A program made the translations under genes and the position numbers. DNA of 64,000 nucleotides, taken from an uncultured Christensenella sp. (GTDB lineage: Bacteria > Bacillota > Clostridia > Christensenellales > Borkfalkiaceae). How positions within the stretch are numbered: the first letter of the stretch is position 1; each line of letters opens with the position of its first letter. The notes under the pieces were generated by a model, which was not told the origin of the DNA, ran no database searches, and saw nothing but the letters and a program-made list of their open reading frames with translations. This document shows, in pieces, positions 32,839-40,945 of this stretch. Where the stretch lies: positions 186,001-250,000 of the forward strand of contig CAJUER010000002.1 of assembly GCA_910585705.1 (NCBI GenBank), given 5' to 3'.

Positions 32839-34631
32839 TTTTCGCCCCCTTTCGCGGCTTCACAGTCGGGTTGAAGTCCGCAGCCCTTACAGCCCGAAAG
32901 ACAGCTGCCCGTAACGCTTCCGCAGTATGCTTTTTTTCTTTCAGATAAAAGGAACTTTCTCGTAACTCCCACGTCTATGAAATCCCATGCGAGAATTTCG
33001 TCTTCGTCCCTTTCGCGGGTATACTCGCGCATATCCGTGCCCGTATCAGTAAACGCCTTAATCCAGCCGTCTCTGTTAAGCTCTTTATCCCAGCCGTCGA
33101 AAATACAGCCGTTCTCGTATGCAAGTTTTATTACATTGCAAAGCCGCCTGTCGCCGCGAGCGAGCACGGCTTCCAACCTTGCCGTAAAGTTGTCGCTCCA
33201 ACTCAGGTTTACGCCCTTGACGCGCAAGGTCTGCTTCAAAACGTTCTGCTTTCGCTCTATCTCTTCCTCAGTAGCCTGCGCTTCCCACTGGAATGGCGTG
33301 AACGGCTTTGGAATAAAGGTGGAGCAGGATACGGAAATTCTCAACTGCTTTGCTCGCGGCTTCTTTCTGTAAGCGCCCTTAATGTACGCGCATATTCTGT
33401 TTATCTCTTCCAAATCTTCGTCCGTTTCCGTCGGCAGTCCGAGCATAAAGTACAGCTTTACCGCCGAATATCCGACGTCGAACGCGCTTTCCGCCGCGCG
33501 TAAAATCTCTTCGAGCGTAACGTCCTTGTTAATAACGTCGCGCAGGCGCTGGCTTCCCGCTTCGGGCGCGAAGGTCAGTGAAACTCTGCGCGAGTCCTGC
33601 GCAAAATCGCCGTCAAAGCTGTCTACTCGCAGGGAGGGCAAAGCCAGCTTCACTCCGTCGGGCAGGCTCTGTTTAAGGCTTTTCAAAAGCTCGCGCAGTT
33701 GCGGATAGTCGCCCGTCGAAAGCGAGTTGAGGCTCACTTCGTCGTAGCCTGTGTTTCTTATCAGCGAGCAAGCCTGCGCGGTCAGTGTTTCAACGCCGCG
33801 CCGCCGTACGGGGCGGTAAATGAATCCCGCCTGACAGAAGCGGCAGCCGCGATAACAGCCGCGCATAACCTCGATAACCGCCCTGTCGTGCACGCTTTCG
33901 CAGTTGGGTACGGCAAACCTTTCGGGGAACACCGCGCCGTCCAGATTTTTTACAAGCGCCTTTTTAACTTTTGCAACGCCTTCGAATTTCTTAATCCGTC
34001 CGTCCTCGTAAACGGGTCGGGTAAGCGCGGGGCAGTAAACGCCGTCAAGCGCGGAAATTTCTTTATAGAATTCCTCAGTCGCGCCGCCGTGTTTTACATA
34101 AATTTCCGCAACGTCCGCGTCGACGCTTTCGCCGTCGCCTATAAAGACTACGTCGACGAAATCGGCAAGCGGTTCGGGATTGACGGCGCACGGGCCGCCT
34201 ACGGCAACGAGGGGGAAGTTTCCGCCCTCGCGCTCGCTGCGCAGAAGAGGTATCCCCGCAAGGTCGAGCATATACAGCACGTTGGTATAGCACAGCTCGA
34301 ATTGCAGAGAGAAGCCGAGCATATTAAATTCCTTTAACGGCTTTTTAAGGGCAAGGGAGTACAGCGGAACGCCGCGCTCTTTTAATCCCTGCCCGAAATC
34401 TTTATACGGCGCAAAGCAGAAGTCCGCGCAAAATCCCCGCCGCCTTATGCTTTCCGCAACTATTTTAATGCCGAGATTGCTCATTCCCACTTCGTACAAG
34501 TCGGGGAAACACATACAAAAATCGAACGCGCCCTCCTGCATTTCGGGCACGCCGAACTCTCCGCCGGTATAGCGCGACGGCTTTTCTACGCCGAGCAATA
34601 AATCTTTAATTGCGTCTAAATCCACTTTCAT
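32835..34631 (-). CDS. B12-binding-like radical SAM protein (TIGR03960 family)
   Basis: 598 residues from ATG at 34631. An N-terminal B12-binding-like region (MSNLGIKIVAESIRRRGF) precedes the radical-SAM core with the cluster motif CYRGCRFCQAGF (C-x3-C-x2-C), then a Cys-rich C-terminus (CGSVTGSCLSGCKGCGLQPDC) that could hold a second cluster. The alternative TTG start at 34667 is rejected because it lies in the -35 element; the ATG follows the -10 box by 7 bases with no ribosome site, so the message is probably leaderless. It heads the operon with the DUF2344 protein and rng. Substrate unknown. Confidence 0.9.
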   Translation of the reverse strand: MKVDLDAIKDLLLGVEKPSRYTGGEFGVPEMQEGAFDFCMCFPDLYEVGMSNLGIKIVAESIRRRGFCADFCFAPYKDFGQGLKERGVPLYSLALKKPLKEFNMLGFSLQFELCYTNVLYMLDLAGIPLLRSEREGGNFPLVAVGGPCAVNPEPLADFVDVVFIGDGESVDADVAEIYVKHGGATEEFYKEISALDGVYCPALTRPVYEDGRIKKFEGVAKVKKALVKNLDGAVFPERFAVPNCESVHDRAVIEVMRGCYRGCRFCQAGFIYRPVRRRGVETLTAQACSLIRNTGYDEVSLNSLSTGDYPQLRELLKSLKQSLPDGVKLALPSLRVDSFDGDFAQDSRRVSLTFAPEAGSQRLRDVINKDVTLEEILRAAESAFDVGYSAVKLYFMLGLPTETDEDLEEINRICAYIKGAYRKKPRAKQLRISVSCSTFIPKPFTPFQWEAQATEEEIERKQNVLKQTLRVKGVNLSWSDNFTARLEAVLARGDRRLCNVIKLAYENGCIFDGWDKELNRDGWIKAFTDTGTDMREYTRERDEDEILAWDFIDVGVTRKFLLSERKKAYCGSVTGSCLSGCKGCGLQPDCEAAKGGEK

Positions 34632-34638
34632 TATACAA

Positions 34639-34667
34639 ATTATATAATACCCGTGAAATTTAATCAA
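34639..34667 (-). promoter_or_regulatory. Promoter giving a probable leaderless radical-SAM operon transcript
   Basis: Minus strand TTGATT (34667-34662), 17 bases, TATAAT (34644-34639), then TTGTATA and ATG at 34631. Confidence 0.75.
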
Positions 34668-34685
34668 TAAAAATCGCAGGTTTAA

Positions 34686-34714
34686 TTGACTTTAAAAACG
34701 TTTACTATTATAAT
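34686..34714 (+). promoter_or_regulatory. Promoter of the SecB-like gene
   Basis: TTGACT (34686-34691), 17 bases, TATAAT (34709-34714). It is divergent from the radical-SAM promoter, with -35 boxes 18 bases apart. Confidence 0.8.
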
Positions 34715-34763
34715 AGAAGTATAAACAGCGTACTTTAAAGTATCTGAACAGGAGTAATCAGTA

Positions 34764-35204
34764 ATGAAAATCGATTTTAAAGGTATAACGGCCGAAGAAC
34801 TGTCGTTTAAACTTAACAGAGTAAAATTAAATCCTGAGGACAAGCTGGACATCAAACCCCAGTTTTCCCGCCAGGTCAGAAAGGTAAACGGAAACGATAA
34901 ACTCAACTTTATCGCGCTTTCGGTAAAAATAGAATCCACCGAAGCGGAACCCAAGCCCTTCGACATTTTCGCGACTCTCGTCGGCGTGTTCGAGGTTGAG
35001 GACGTCAGAACGGAAAAGGAAGAGCGCACTTTCGTAATCGAAGGCACGAAAATCGTTTATCCCTATCTCCGCGCGGCGGTTACAAACCTTACGGCAGGCG
35101 CGTTCATAGCGCCCTTAAACCTGCCCGTAATTTCGGGACCCATCTTCCCCGAAGACAGGGACACCTACGCGTTCTCTGTGGACAATAACGAAAATATGAA
35201 TTAA
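34764..35204 (+). CDS. SecB-like chaperone-fold protein
   Basis: 146 residues. The central and C-terminal parts (FIALSVKIESTEAEPKPFDI ... LVGVFEVED ... YPYLRAAVTNLTAGAFIAPLNLP) follow the SecB fold pattern, including the YPYLR..V...T...PP/APL...P motif before the last helix. SecB-like proteins in Bacillota act as export or toxin-antitoxin chaperones; no toxin gene is adjacent, so an export or quality-control role is more likely. CAGGAGT precedes the ATG; monocistronic with its own terminator. Confidence 0.75.
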   Translation: MKIDFKGITAEELSFKLNRVKLNPEDKLDIKPQFSRQVRKVNGNDKLNFIALSVKIESTEAEPKPFDIFATLVGVFEVEDVRTEKEERTFVIEGTKIVYPYLRAAVTNLTAGAFIAPLNLPVISGPIFPEDRDTYAFSVDNNENMN

Positions 35205-35220
35205 AACCGAAATTTAAGTG

Positions 35221-35253
35221 CGGCGGACGGCTAAAAGTCCGCCGTATTTTTTT
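35221..35253 (+). terminator. Rho-independent terminator
   Basis: CGGCGGAC and GTCCGCCG (35221-35228 with 35237-35244) close an 8-base loop; TATTTTTTT follows. Confidence 0.9.
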
Positions 35254-35284
35254 GATAAAATATATTCAAACAAAGCAAAAAGTG

Positions 35285-35314
35285 TTGACAAGCCGCTTTC
35301 GGGTGTGGTAAAAT
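35285..35314 (+). promoter_or_regulatory. Promoter of rpmG-secE-nusG
   Basis: TTGACA (35285-35290), 18 bases, TAAAAT (35309-35314), 51 bases before rpmG. Confidence 0.75.
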
Positions 35315-35364
35315 TTCCATACATCCGAAAAGGGGTGTAATTTTTTTGTACGGAGTTTTCCACA

Positions 35365-35526
35365 ATGAAAGCATCAACAAGGGCTAAAATAACTTTCGAA
35401 TGCACCGAATGCAAGCGCAGAAATTACGACAGCTACAAGAATAAGCGTAACGACCCCGACAGGCTTACGGTTTCCAAGTACTGCCCGTTCTGCAAAAAGC
35501 ACACCGAGCACAAAGAAACAAAATAA
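35365..35526 (+). CDS. rpmG: Large ribosomal subunit protein bL33 (zinc-binding form)
   Basis: 53 residues: [20 protein letters not shown] ... [16 protein letters not shown]. Two C-x2-C pairs (CTEC and CPFC) mark the zinc-containing paralogue. GGAG is placed 10 bases before the ATG at 35365. It precedes secE by 16 bases, the standard rpmG-secE-nusG order of Bacillota. Confidence 0.95.
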   Translation: MKASTRAKITFECTECKRRNYDSYKNKRNDPDRLTVSKYCPFCKKHTEHKETK

Positions 35527-35542
35527 TTGACGGAGTTATTTT

Positions 35543-35791
35543 ATGGCATCGCAAAACGATAACAAGGCAAAAAATGACAAGCCGAATATTTTCGTAAGAA
35601 TGGGGAGAAAGCTGAAAGAAACTTTTTCCGAACTTAAACGCGTATCGTGGCCTTCGTTCCCGAAGGTCATCAAGGGTACATGCGTCGTTCTTGTGGTGGT
35701 CGTAATTTTTACGATCGTCGTTACGGGAATAAATTACGGCATGCAGGAGCTTTTGAAGGTAATTACCAACATTAAGGGTATTGGAGAATAA
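35543..35791 (+). CDS. secE: Preprotein translocase subunit SecE
   Basis: 82 residues with a charged N-terminus, the SecE signature KLKETFSELKRVSWPSF, and one membrane segment (about 55-75, VVLVVVVIFTIVVTGINYG). Single-span form as in other Bacillota. It clamps SecY in the membrane. Cotranscribed with rpmG and nusG, ending 3 bases before nusG. Confidence 0.95.
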   Translation: MASQNDNKAKNDKPNIFVRMGRKLKETFSELKRVSWPSFPKVIKGTCVVLVVVVIFTIVVTGINYGMQELLKVITNIKGIGE

Positions 35792-35794
35792 TAA

Positions 35795-36328
35795 ATGGTA
35801 GACGTAACTACTACGCCTTGCTGGTATATCCTTCATACCTACGCCGGCTATGAGTCGATGGTTAAGGACAACCTTGAAAGGCTTATTGAAAACAACAACC
35901 TGCAAGAGATGATTTTCGACGTTAAAATCCCTATGGAACAGACCATAGAGGAAAAGAACGGCAAAAGGAAAATAGTCGAGCGTAAGCTTCTCCCTTGCTA
36001 TGTGTTTATAAAAATGATATATTCCAACCAGCTTTGGTACTGGATAACCAATACGAGGGGCGTTACGGGCTTCGTCGGTCCGCAGGGCAGACCTATTCCT
36101 TTAAAGGAAGCGGAAATTCGCAAAATGCGCCTCGAAGAGATTGTGGTGGACGCGGATTTCACCGTCGGAGATATGGTGAACGTGGACTCCGGTCCTCTGG
36201 AAGGTTTTCAGGGCAGAATTACCGAGCTGAACGACGCCGCGCAGAAAGCCAAGATAAACATTGAAATGTTCGGCAGGGCTACGGACGTGGAAGTGGAGTA
36301 TATTCAGATACGCAAAATTGCGGAATAA
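35795..36328 (+). CDS. nusG: Transcription termination/antitermination protein NusG
   Basis: 177 residues. The NGN domain (CWYILHTYAGYESMVKDNLE, then PCYVFIKM and TRGVTGFVG) is followed by a KOW domain (VGDMVNVDSGPLEGFQGRI). It binds RNA polymerase and ribosomal protein uS10/Rho. Normal size and conserved operon position after secE and before rplK. Confidence 0.97.
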   Translation: MVDVTTTPCWYILHTYAGYESMVKDNLERLIENNNLQEMIFDVKIPMEQTIEEKNGKRKIVERKLLPCYVFIKMIYSNQLWYWITNTRGVTGFVGPQGRPIPLKEAEIRKMRLEEIVVDADFTVGDMVNVDSGPLEGFQGRITELNDAAQKAKINIEMFGRATDVEVEYIQIRKIAE

Positions 36329-36359
36329 AAATAGATAAAATCCGTTTTACGGTTTTATA

Positions 36360-36412
36360 TAGGTGGGAGGGTATATTAAATCTTTTCATGGTATATCCGC
36401 TATAACCACTTT
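36360..36412 (+). ncRNA. Probable L1-binding leader of rplK-rplA mRNA
   Basis: GGTGGGAGGG (36362-36371) and TATAACCACT (36401-36410) frame an inner imperfect TATA stem. The pair imitates the 23S rRNA L1 site (helices 76-77, GGUGGGAG with UACCAC), so L1 could bind here and repress rplK-rplA, as is known in other bacteria. A GGAGG ribosome site follows at 36413-36417. Confidence 0.5.
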
Positions 36413-36426
36413 GGAGGAATTTATAA

Positions 36427-36852
36427 ATGGCGAAGAAAATTACTGCAGTAGTTAAATTGCAGCTTCCCGCAGGTAAAGCAACGCCCGCACCCCCCGTAGG
36501 TTCTACGCTGGGTCCGCACGGTATCAACATTCCCGGCTTTACCAAAGAGTTCAACGCGAAGACGGCTGCGCAGGCAGGACTTATCATCCCTTGCGTGGTA
36601 ACGATTTATCAGGACAGAAGCTTCACGTTCGAGCTTAAAACGCCCCCCACGCCCGTACTTATCAAAAAGGCTCTGGGTCTGGAAACGGCAAGCGCACGCC
36701 CCAACAGGGATAAGGTCGGCAAGCTGACCAAAGCGCAGGTAGAAGAAATCGCAAAAACCAAAATGCCCGACCTTAACTGCACCGACATCGAAGCGGCGAA
36801 GAGCATGGTCAAGGGTACCGCCCGTTCTATGGGCGTAACGGTGGAGGAGTAA
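36427..36852 (+). CDS. rplK: Large ribosomal subunit protein uL11
   Basis: 141 residues, standard length. The L11 start ([23 protein letters not shown]) and central motif ([19 protein letters not shown]) are intact, as is the C-terminal rRNA-binding end ([19 protein letters not shown]). It forms the GTPase-associated centre of the ribosome with L10/L12. Followed 3 bases later by rplA. Confidence 0.97.
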   Translation: MAKKITAVVKLQLPAGKATPAPPVGSTLGPHGINIPGFTKEFNAKTAAQAGLIIPCVVTIYQDRSFTFELKTPPTPVLIKKALGLETASARPNRDKVGKLTKAQVEEIAKTKMPDLNCTDIEAAKSMVKGTARSMGVTVEE

Positions 36853-36855
36853 ATT

Positions 36856-37545
36856 ATGAAACTTGCAAAGAAATACGCAGAAAGCATAAAATCCTACGAC
36901 CGTTCCAAATCATACGACGTAGGCGAGGCGGTTAAAATCGTCCTCGATACGGCAAAAGCAAAATTCGACGAAACGGTCGAGCTTCACGTTCGTCTGGGCG
37001 TTGACCCCAGACAGGCCGACCAGCAGGTGCGCGGCGTTTTAGTCCTTCCCAACGGCACGGGTAAAACCAAGAGAGTTCTCGTCGTGGCGAAAGGCGACAA
37101 GGCTGACGCGGCAACGGCGGCAGGCGCGGATTACGTCGGTGCGGAAGAAATGATTCAGAGAATCCAGAAGGATAACTGGTTCGACTTCGACGTAATGATT
37201 ACGACCCCCGATATGATGGGCGTCGTCGGTAGAATAGGCCGCGTTCTCGGACCTAAGGGCTTAATGCCCAACCCCAAGTCGGGTACGGTTACGATGGACG
37301 TTGCGAAAGCCGTTCAGGAAGTTAAGGCAGGTAAAGTTGAATACCGCCTCGACAAGACGGCGATTATTCACTGCCCTATCGGCAAAAAGTCTTTCGGTTC
37401 GGATAAAATCGTTGAAAACTTCAACGCGCTTATGGACGCAATCGCAAAGGCAAAGCCCGCAGCTTCCAAAGGTCAATATATAAAGAGCGTTACGCTTACT
37501 TCCACAATGGGACCCGGCGTAAAAGTCGTTTACAACAAAGGTTGA
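36856..37545 (+). CDS. rplA: Large ribosomal subunit protein uL1
   Basis: 229 residues, standard length. The family signature is [19 protein letters not shown] (about 123-141). It forms the L1 stalk that releases deacylated tRNA and usually represses its own operon through the leader. Coupled to rplK (GGAGG within the rplK stop region). Confidence 0.97.
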   Translation: MKLAKKYAESIKSYDRSKSYDVGEAVKIVLDTAKAKFDETVELHVRLGVDPRQADQQVRGVLVLPNGTGKTKRVLVVAKGDKADAATAAGADYVGAEEMIQRIQKDNWFDFDVMITTPDMMGVVGRIGRVLGPKGLMPNPKSGTVTMDVAKAVQEVKAGKVEYRLDKTAIIHCPIGKKSFGSDKIVENFNALMDAIAKAKPAASKGQYIKSVTLTSTMGPGVKVVYNKG

Positions 37546-37552
37546 AAACTGC

Positions 37553-37581
37553 TTGACTTATGTCTGGCAAAAAATTATAAT
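37553..37581 (+). promoter_or_regulatory. Promoter of rplJ-rplL
   Basis: TTGACT (37553-37558), 17 bases, TATAAT (37576-37581), starting 8 bases after the rplA stop. Confidence 0.8.
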
Positions 37582-37597
37582 AATAAAGTAAATTGAT

Positions 37598-37716
37598 TTT
37601 GCTACCCAAGACGACGGGCGCCGCAAGGCTTAATTTCCCGTTCAGGTGCAGGATAAGGAACTTGAATTTTCACGTTTATTTTTCCCTGCCGTCTTCGGAT
37701 AGCAGGGAATTCTTTT
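37598..37716 (+). ncRNA. Ribosomal protein L10 leader
   Basis: Between promoter and rplJ lies a structured leader with the expected blocks CCCAAGACGACGGGCGCC, GCAAGGCTTAAT, AGGTGCAGGATAAGGA, and a final hairpin CCCTGCCGTCTTCGGATAGCAGGG-like pairing (37684-37709) before TTCTTTT. The last hairpin followed by T's looks like an attenuator. L10(L12)4 binding to such leaders represses rplJL in many Bacillota. I identify it from position and these blocks. Confidence 0.75.
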
Positions 37717-37728
37717 AAGGAGGTAATA

Positions 37729-38250
37729 ATGTCCGCTAATTTCGAAGCTAAAAAAGTTGTCGTTCAGGAGATAACGGAAAAGATAAAAGCGGCTAAATCG
37801 GTTGTACTCGTCGACTATAAGGGACTTACCGTTGCCGAAGTTTCCGCGCTCCGTAACAAGTGCAAGGAAAGCAACTGCGAGTACAAGGTTTACAAAAACA
37901 CTTTGGTAAGAAAAGCGTTCAACGATTTGGGCTTTAAGGATTTCGACGCAGACCTCAACGGTCCCACCGCCGTAACGTTCGGACCCGACGAAACTTCCGC
38001 AGCGAAACTTATGGTGAACGCCGCGAAAGATTACGAAGGTAAAATCGTTTTAAAGAGCGCGTTCGTTGACAGCGCATACGTTGACAAAGCCGGCGCAAAA
38101 GCGCTTGCAAGTATGCCGTCGAAGGAAGAACTCGTTGCGAAGATGCTCGGCTCCATGCAGGCGCCTATGTCCAATTTCGTCGGAGTGCTCAACAATCTTG
38201 TTGCAGGTATCGTAAGAGTATTGAACGGTATCGCCCAGCAGAAAGGTTAA
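37729..38250 (+). CDS. rplJ: Large ribosomal subunit protein uL10
   Basis: 173 residues. N-terminal L10 region (KAAKSVVLVDYKGLTVAEVSALR ... YKVYKNTLVRKAF) and a C-terminal helix (FVGVLNNLVAGIVRVLNGIA) that carries the L12 dimers. AAGGAGG is the ribosome site. First gene after the L10 leader. Confidence 0.97.
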   Translation: MSANFEAKKVVVQEITEKIKAAKSVVLVDYKGLTVAEVSALRNKCKESNCEYKVYKNTLVRKAFNDLGFKDFDADLNGPTAVTFGPDETSAAKLMVNAAKDYEGKIVLKSAFVDSAYVDKAGAKALASMPSKEELVAKMLGSMQAPMSNFVGVLNNLVAGIVRVLNGIAQQKG

Positions 38251-38357
38251 TCGTTAAACTAATAAATATAATCCGAAAGAAAAGGGAGCGCGCCCCGTTG
38301 AACGCGTAAAAAAATAAAAAATAAAATTAAAAAATCATTCAGGAGAATAAAAATAAA

Positions 38358-38735
38358 ATGGCAGACGTAAAGAAATTTATCGAAGAAGTAAAATCTATGA
38401 CCGTGCTCGAACTCAACGAGCTTGTTAAAGCGCTCGAAGAAGAATTCGGCGTATCCGCAGCGGCTCCCGTAGCTGTTGCAGCAGCTCCCGTAGCAGGCGC
38501 GGCGGCTCCCGCAGCGGCTGAAGAAAAGAGCGAATTCAACATCGTGCTCAAAGACGCAGGCGCAAAGAAGATCGACGTTATCAAAGTCGTTCGCGCTTTC
38601 ACCGGTCTCGGACTTGTAGAGGCAAAATCTGCAGTTGAAAAGGGCGGCGTTCTTAAAGAGAACGTAGCTAAAGAAGAAGCTGAAAAGATTCTTGCCGACC
38701 TCAAAGCGGCAGGCGCAACCGCAGCTTTGGAGTAA
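38358..38735 (+). CDS. rplL: Large ribosomal subunit protein bL12 (L7/L12)
   Basis: 125 residues: N-terminal dimerisation helices, an Ala/Pro-rich hinge ([19 protein letters not shown]), and the C-terminal factor-binding domain ([21 protein letters not shown] ... [13 protein letters not shown]). AGGAGA lies 11 bases before the ATG with an A-rich spacer, slightly far. A terminator follows; rpoB, the usual next gene, is not here. Confidence 0.97.
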   Translation: MADVKKFIEEVKSMTVLELNELVKALEEEFGVSAAAPVAVAAAPVAGAAAPAAAEEKSEFNIVLKDAGAKKIDVIKVVRAFTGLGLVEAKSAVEKGGVLKENVAKEEAEKILADLKAAGATAALE

Positions 38736-38764
38736 TTCTTTAAGCGGAATAAATTAAAATTATC

Positions 38765-38806
38765 AAACGGCTGCGCCGATAAGGGCGCGGCCGTTTATAC
38801 TTTTTG
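38765..38806 (+). terminator. Terminator of rplJ-rplL
   Basis: AAACGGCTGCGCC pairs with GGCGCGGCCGTTT (one G-U pair) around GATAAG; TATACTTTTT follows. Confidence 0.8.
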
Positions 38807-38847
38807 AAGCGCAGTGTTATTTTTTGCGTTTTGAACGACTAAAACGC

Positions 38848-38876
38848 TTGACTGAAAACGGTTTTAAAAGTAAAAT
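38848..38876 (+). promoter_or_regulatory. Promoter of the cyclophilin-type lipoprotein gene
   Basis: TTGACT (38848-38853), 17 bases, TAAAAT (38871-38876), 45 bases before the ATG. Confidence 0.75.
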
Positions 38877-38921
38877 AATACTGTACTTTTATAAGTATCA
38901 TCAAAAGTGTAGGGACAAGCA

Positions 38922-39854
38922 ATGTCAAAGAAATTCAAGCACGTTTTAATATCGTTTGCGCTTGCGGCTGTCGTATCCGTTTCGGCGGCGGCTTCCGCTT
39001 GCACAATCAAAACAAAACATCCGCGTGCAAAAATTACAATAGAATTCAACGAGCAGACGTATAATATCGAGTATACGCTTTACAGGAATATGTATCCCCA
39101 GACCGTTCAGCACTTTATCGAGCTTGCGGACGAGGGCTTCTATAACGATATGGTAATCCATAACTATTCCTCGACGGACTGGTTCACGGGCGGCTATTCT
39201 TACGCCGACGGTTACGAAACCGCTTACACAACGGCGGGCACTCTCCGCGATTACCTCGACGAGTATTCCAAAGAGGAGCAGTACTACTCTCTTGCGGATA
39301 AGCTTACGCCCAGCGTATATAAACAGCTTCGTTACGAAGACGACAAGGAAGTGGTTTCGGGCGAGGACGCGCTTCCCACGCTCATCGGCGAGTTTGCGAA
39401 CAACGACCACAGAATAGAGAAGGGCGCAGTTACCGCAGACTTCGGCGTACTAAAAATGTACTATTACGACAAGGGAACGGACAACCACCAAAAGGTTGCT
39501 ATCAAAAACAGCTTCGGTCAGATTCTCGAACACGACTACCGCTACAACTGCGCGACGAGCGTGTTTGCAATTCAGACAAGCGACAGCTCGTCCTATTCCG
39601 AATCGAACTATGCGATTTTCGCGCGTCTGCGCAACAACAAGGCGGAGGACACGCTCAACGCGCTTTCGGACGCCATTGACGATTATATTTCGGATAATTA
39701 CAGTTCTACTTCCAAGAACTTTACAACCTCTGTAACCACGCAGGTGGATAAGGAGGACCGTTTTGCGGAAGCGGGCGGCCAGGCAATAGACGTAACGTTT
39801 ACCCTCACCGCGAAGCCTATCATCATAAAATCCGTCAAGATAACCAAATATTAA
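38922..39854 (+). CDS. Cyclophilin-type peptidyl-prolyl isomerase lipoprotein
   Basis: 310 residues, signal peptide with lipobox ASAC (Cys27). The cyclophilin start is clear (ITIEFNEQTYNIEYTLYRNMYPQTVQHFIELADEGFYNDMVIHN), followed by ADFGVLKMYYYDKGTDNHQK and SVFAIQ, which are in the places of the family's GxLSMAN and SQFFI motifs. Several active-site residues of typical cyclophilins (the FH-R-V and QGGD positions) are changed to IHNYSSTDWFTGG, so catalytic activity is uncertain. It would act on exported proteins at the outer face of the membrane. Confidence 0.8.
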   Translation: MSKKFKHVLISFALAAVVSVSAAASACTIKTKHPRAKITIEFNEQTYNIEYTLYRNMYPQTVQHFIELADEGFYNDMVIHNYSSTDWFTGGYSYADGYETAYTTAGTLRDYLDEYSKEEQYYSLADKLTPSVYKQLRYEDDKEVVSGEDALPTLIGEFANNDHRIEKGAVTADFGVLKMYYYDKGTDNHQKVAIKNSFGQILEHDYRYNCATSVFAIQTSDSSSYSESNYAIFARLRNNKAEDTLNALSDAIDDYISDNYSSTSKNFTTSVTTQVDKEDRFAEAGGQAIDVTFTLTAKPIIIKSVKITKY

Positions 39855-39865
39855 TTTTAAATTTC

Positions 39866-39899
39866 AGCCGCCGCACACGTTCGTGTGCGGCGGCTTTTT
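39866..39899. terminator. Terminator between convergent genes
   Basis: AGCCGCCGCACAC (39866-39878) pairs with GTGTGCGGCGGCT (39883-39895) around GTTC; TTTTTA follows on the plus strand and an A/T-rich tail on the other. Confidence 0.85.
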
Positions 39900-39910
39900 A
39901 ATATTCCGCA

Positions 39911-40837
39911 TTATTCTACGGGAAAAACGTTGTCTATTTTTTCGCCGTCGAATTCAACCGCATAATATTTCACCTCGTACAAATTGCTTGCAATCGGATA
40001 AACAAGCCCCGCCGCCGCAATTTCGCCGTGCATTAAATAAAACTTTTCGGGCGGCACGGTCACGCTTACAAAATTGCCGAGATAGCTTTTCAAATCGTTG
40101 GCGCGCGGCTTCAATGAGTCGGAAAGGAAGTCGGCAAAATTTCCGCAGGTCAGCACGCTTTCGAAAAACGCAAAGTGCGCGATTTCCTTTTCCGGCGGAC
40201 GAGTTTCAACCGTTCGGCTCGATAAAAGCGAAAGACTTTCTCCGTCGTAGCCGTAAACGCATTCGGCTTTCGCCGCCGTGCAGGTTTCGAAAGGTGCGCG
40301 TATTTTGAGAGAGTCGGAAAACTCGGCTTCTTCCGCCGCATTTGAAAATATAATTTTTCCGTTGTCGGAAATTATAATCAGTCTGTTATCGGCGGAAAGC
40401 GCAAGCACTTCGCGCCCCGAAAGCTGTTTTACTTCCGCTTTTAAATTTATAAATTGCGTAGGCAGTTGGGTAAGCGAATAGTCCGCGCCTTCGATTGAAA
40501 GGTACAGGTTGCCTTGCGTAAACGCCGTTATCAGATTACCCGCGAACCTCGTCTGGAATATCACCGAAATGGAAATATCTTTCGCGGCGTATTCCCGTAT
40601 GTATACAATCGCGTCGCCGTCGGTTTTGTACACGTCGGCAAACTTCGGCGGCGACTTGAAAAATTTTTCGTTGAGGAAAAAATTAAGCGGCTGTAAATTC
40701 CCGTCGGGCACGATTTCCGCAAGCACTCCGTCGTTCGGGTCTAATTCTATGTGCCTCTCGAAGCCGTCTATCGTGCCTAGATAAATTCCGTTAAGTTTAA
40801 GCGCCGCCGGCACATAAGATAAAAAATATACTCTCAT
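39911..40837 (-). CDS. Protein of unknown function with a PEGA-like N-terminus
   Basis: 308 residues from ATG 40837, chosen because AAGGAAA lies 6 bases upstream; a longer open frame to 40984 has no ribosome site. No signal peptide or membrane segment. The first 40 residues (VPAALKLNGIYLGTIDGFERHIELDPND) resemble the PEGA domain pattern (A-x-L-x-x-N-G-x-x-x-G). The rest alternates short beta strands and carries no motif I recognise. It lies alone, convergent to the isomerase gene. Confidence 0.6.
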   Translation of the reverse strand: MRVYFLSYVPAALKLNGIYLGTIDGFERHIELDPNDGVLAEIVPDGNLQPLNFFLNEKFFKSPPKFADVYKTDGDAIVYIREYAAKDISISVIFQTRFAGNLITAFTQGNLYLSIEGADYSLTQLPTQFINLKAEVKQLSGREVLALSADNRLIIISDNGKIIFSNAAEEAEFSDSLKIRAPFETCTAAKAECVYGYDGESLSLLSSRTVETRPPEKEIAHFAFFESVLTCGNFADFLSDSLKPRANDLKSYLGNFVSVTVPPEKFYLMHGEIAAAGLVYPIASNLYEVKYYAVEFDGEKIDNVFPVE

Positions 40838-40945
40838 AAAAAATTTCCTTATCCGTAAACTTGCAAAAGCCTTTTTATTATTTAATGTATACCGTTGCGT
40901 AATTATGTCAATATATACTCTGTGAAAAAAATCAGGAGGGTAAAT

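Noticed and set aside
34632..34667. TTG at 34667 as start of the radical-SAM protein
   Set aside because: It coincides with the -35 TTGATT and adds 12 residues without a ribosome site.
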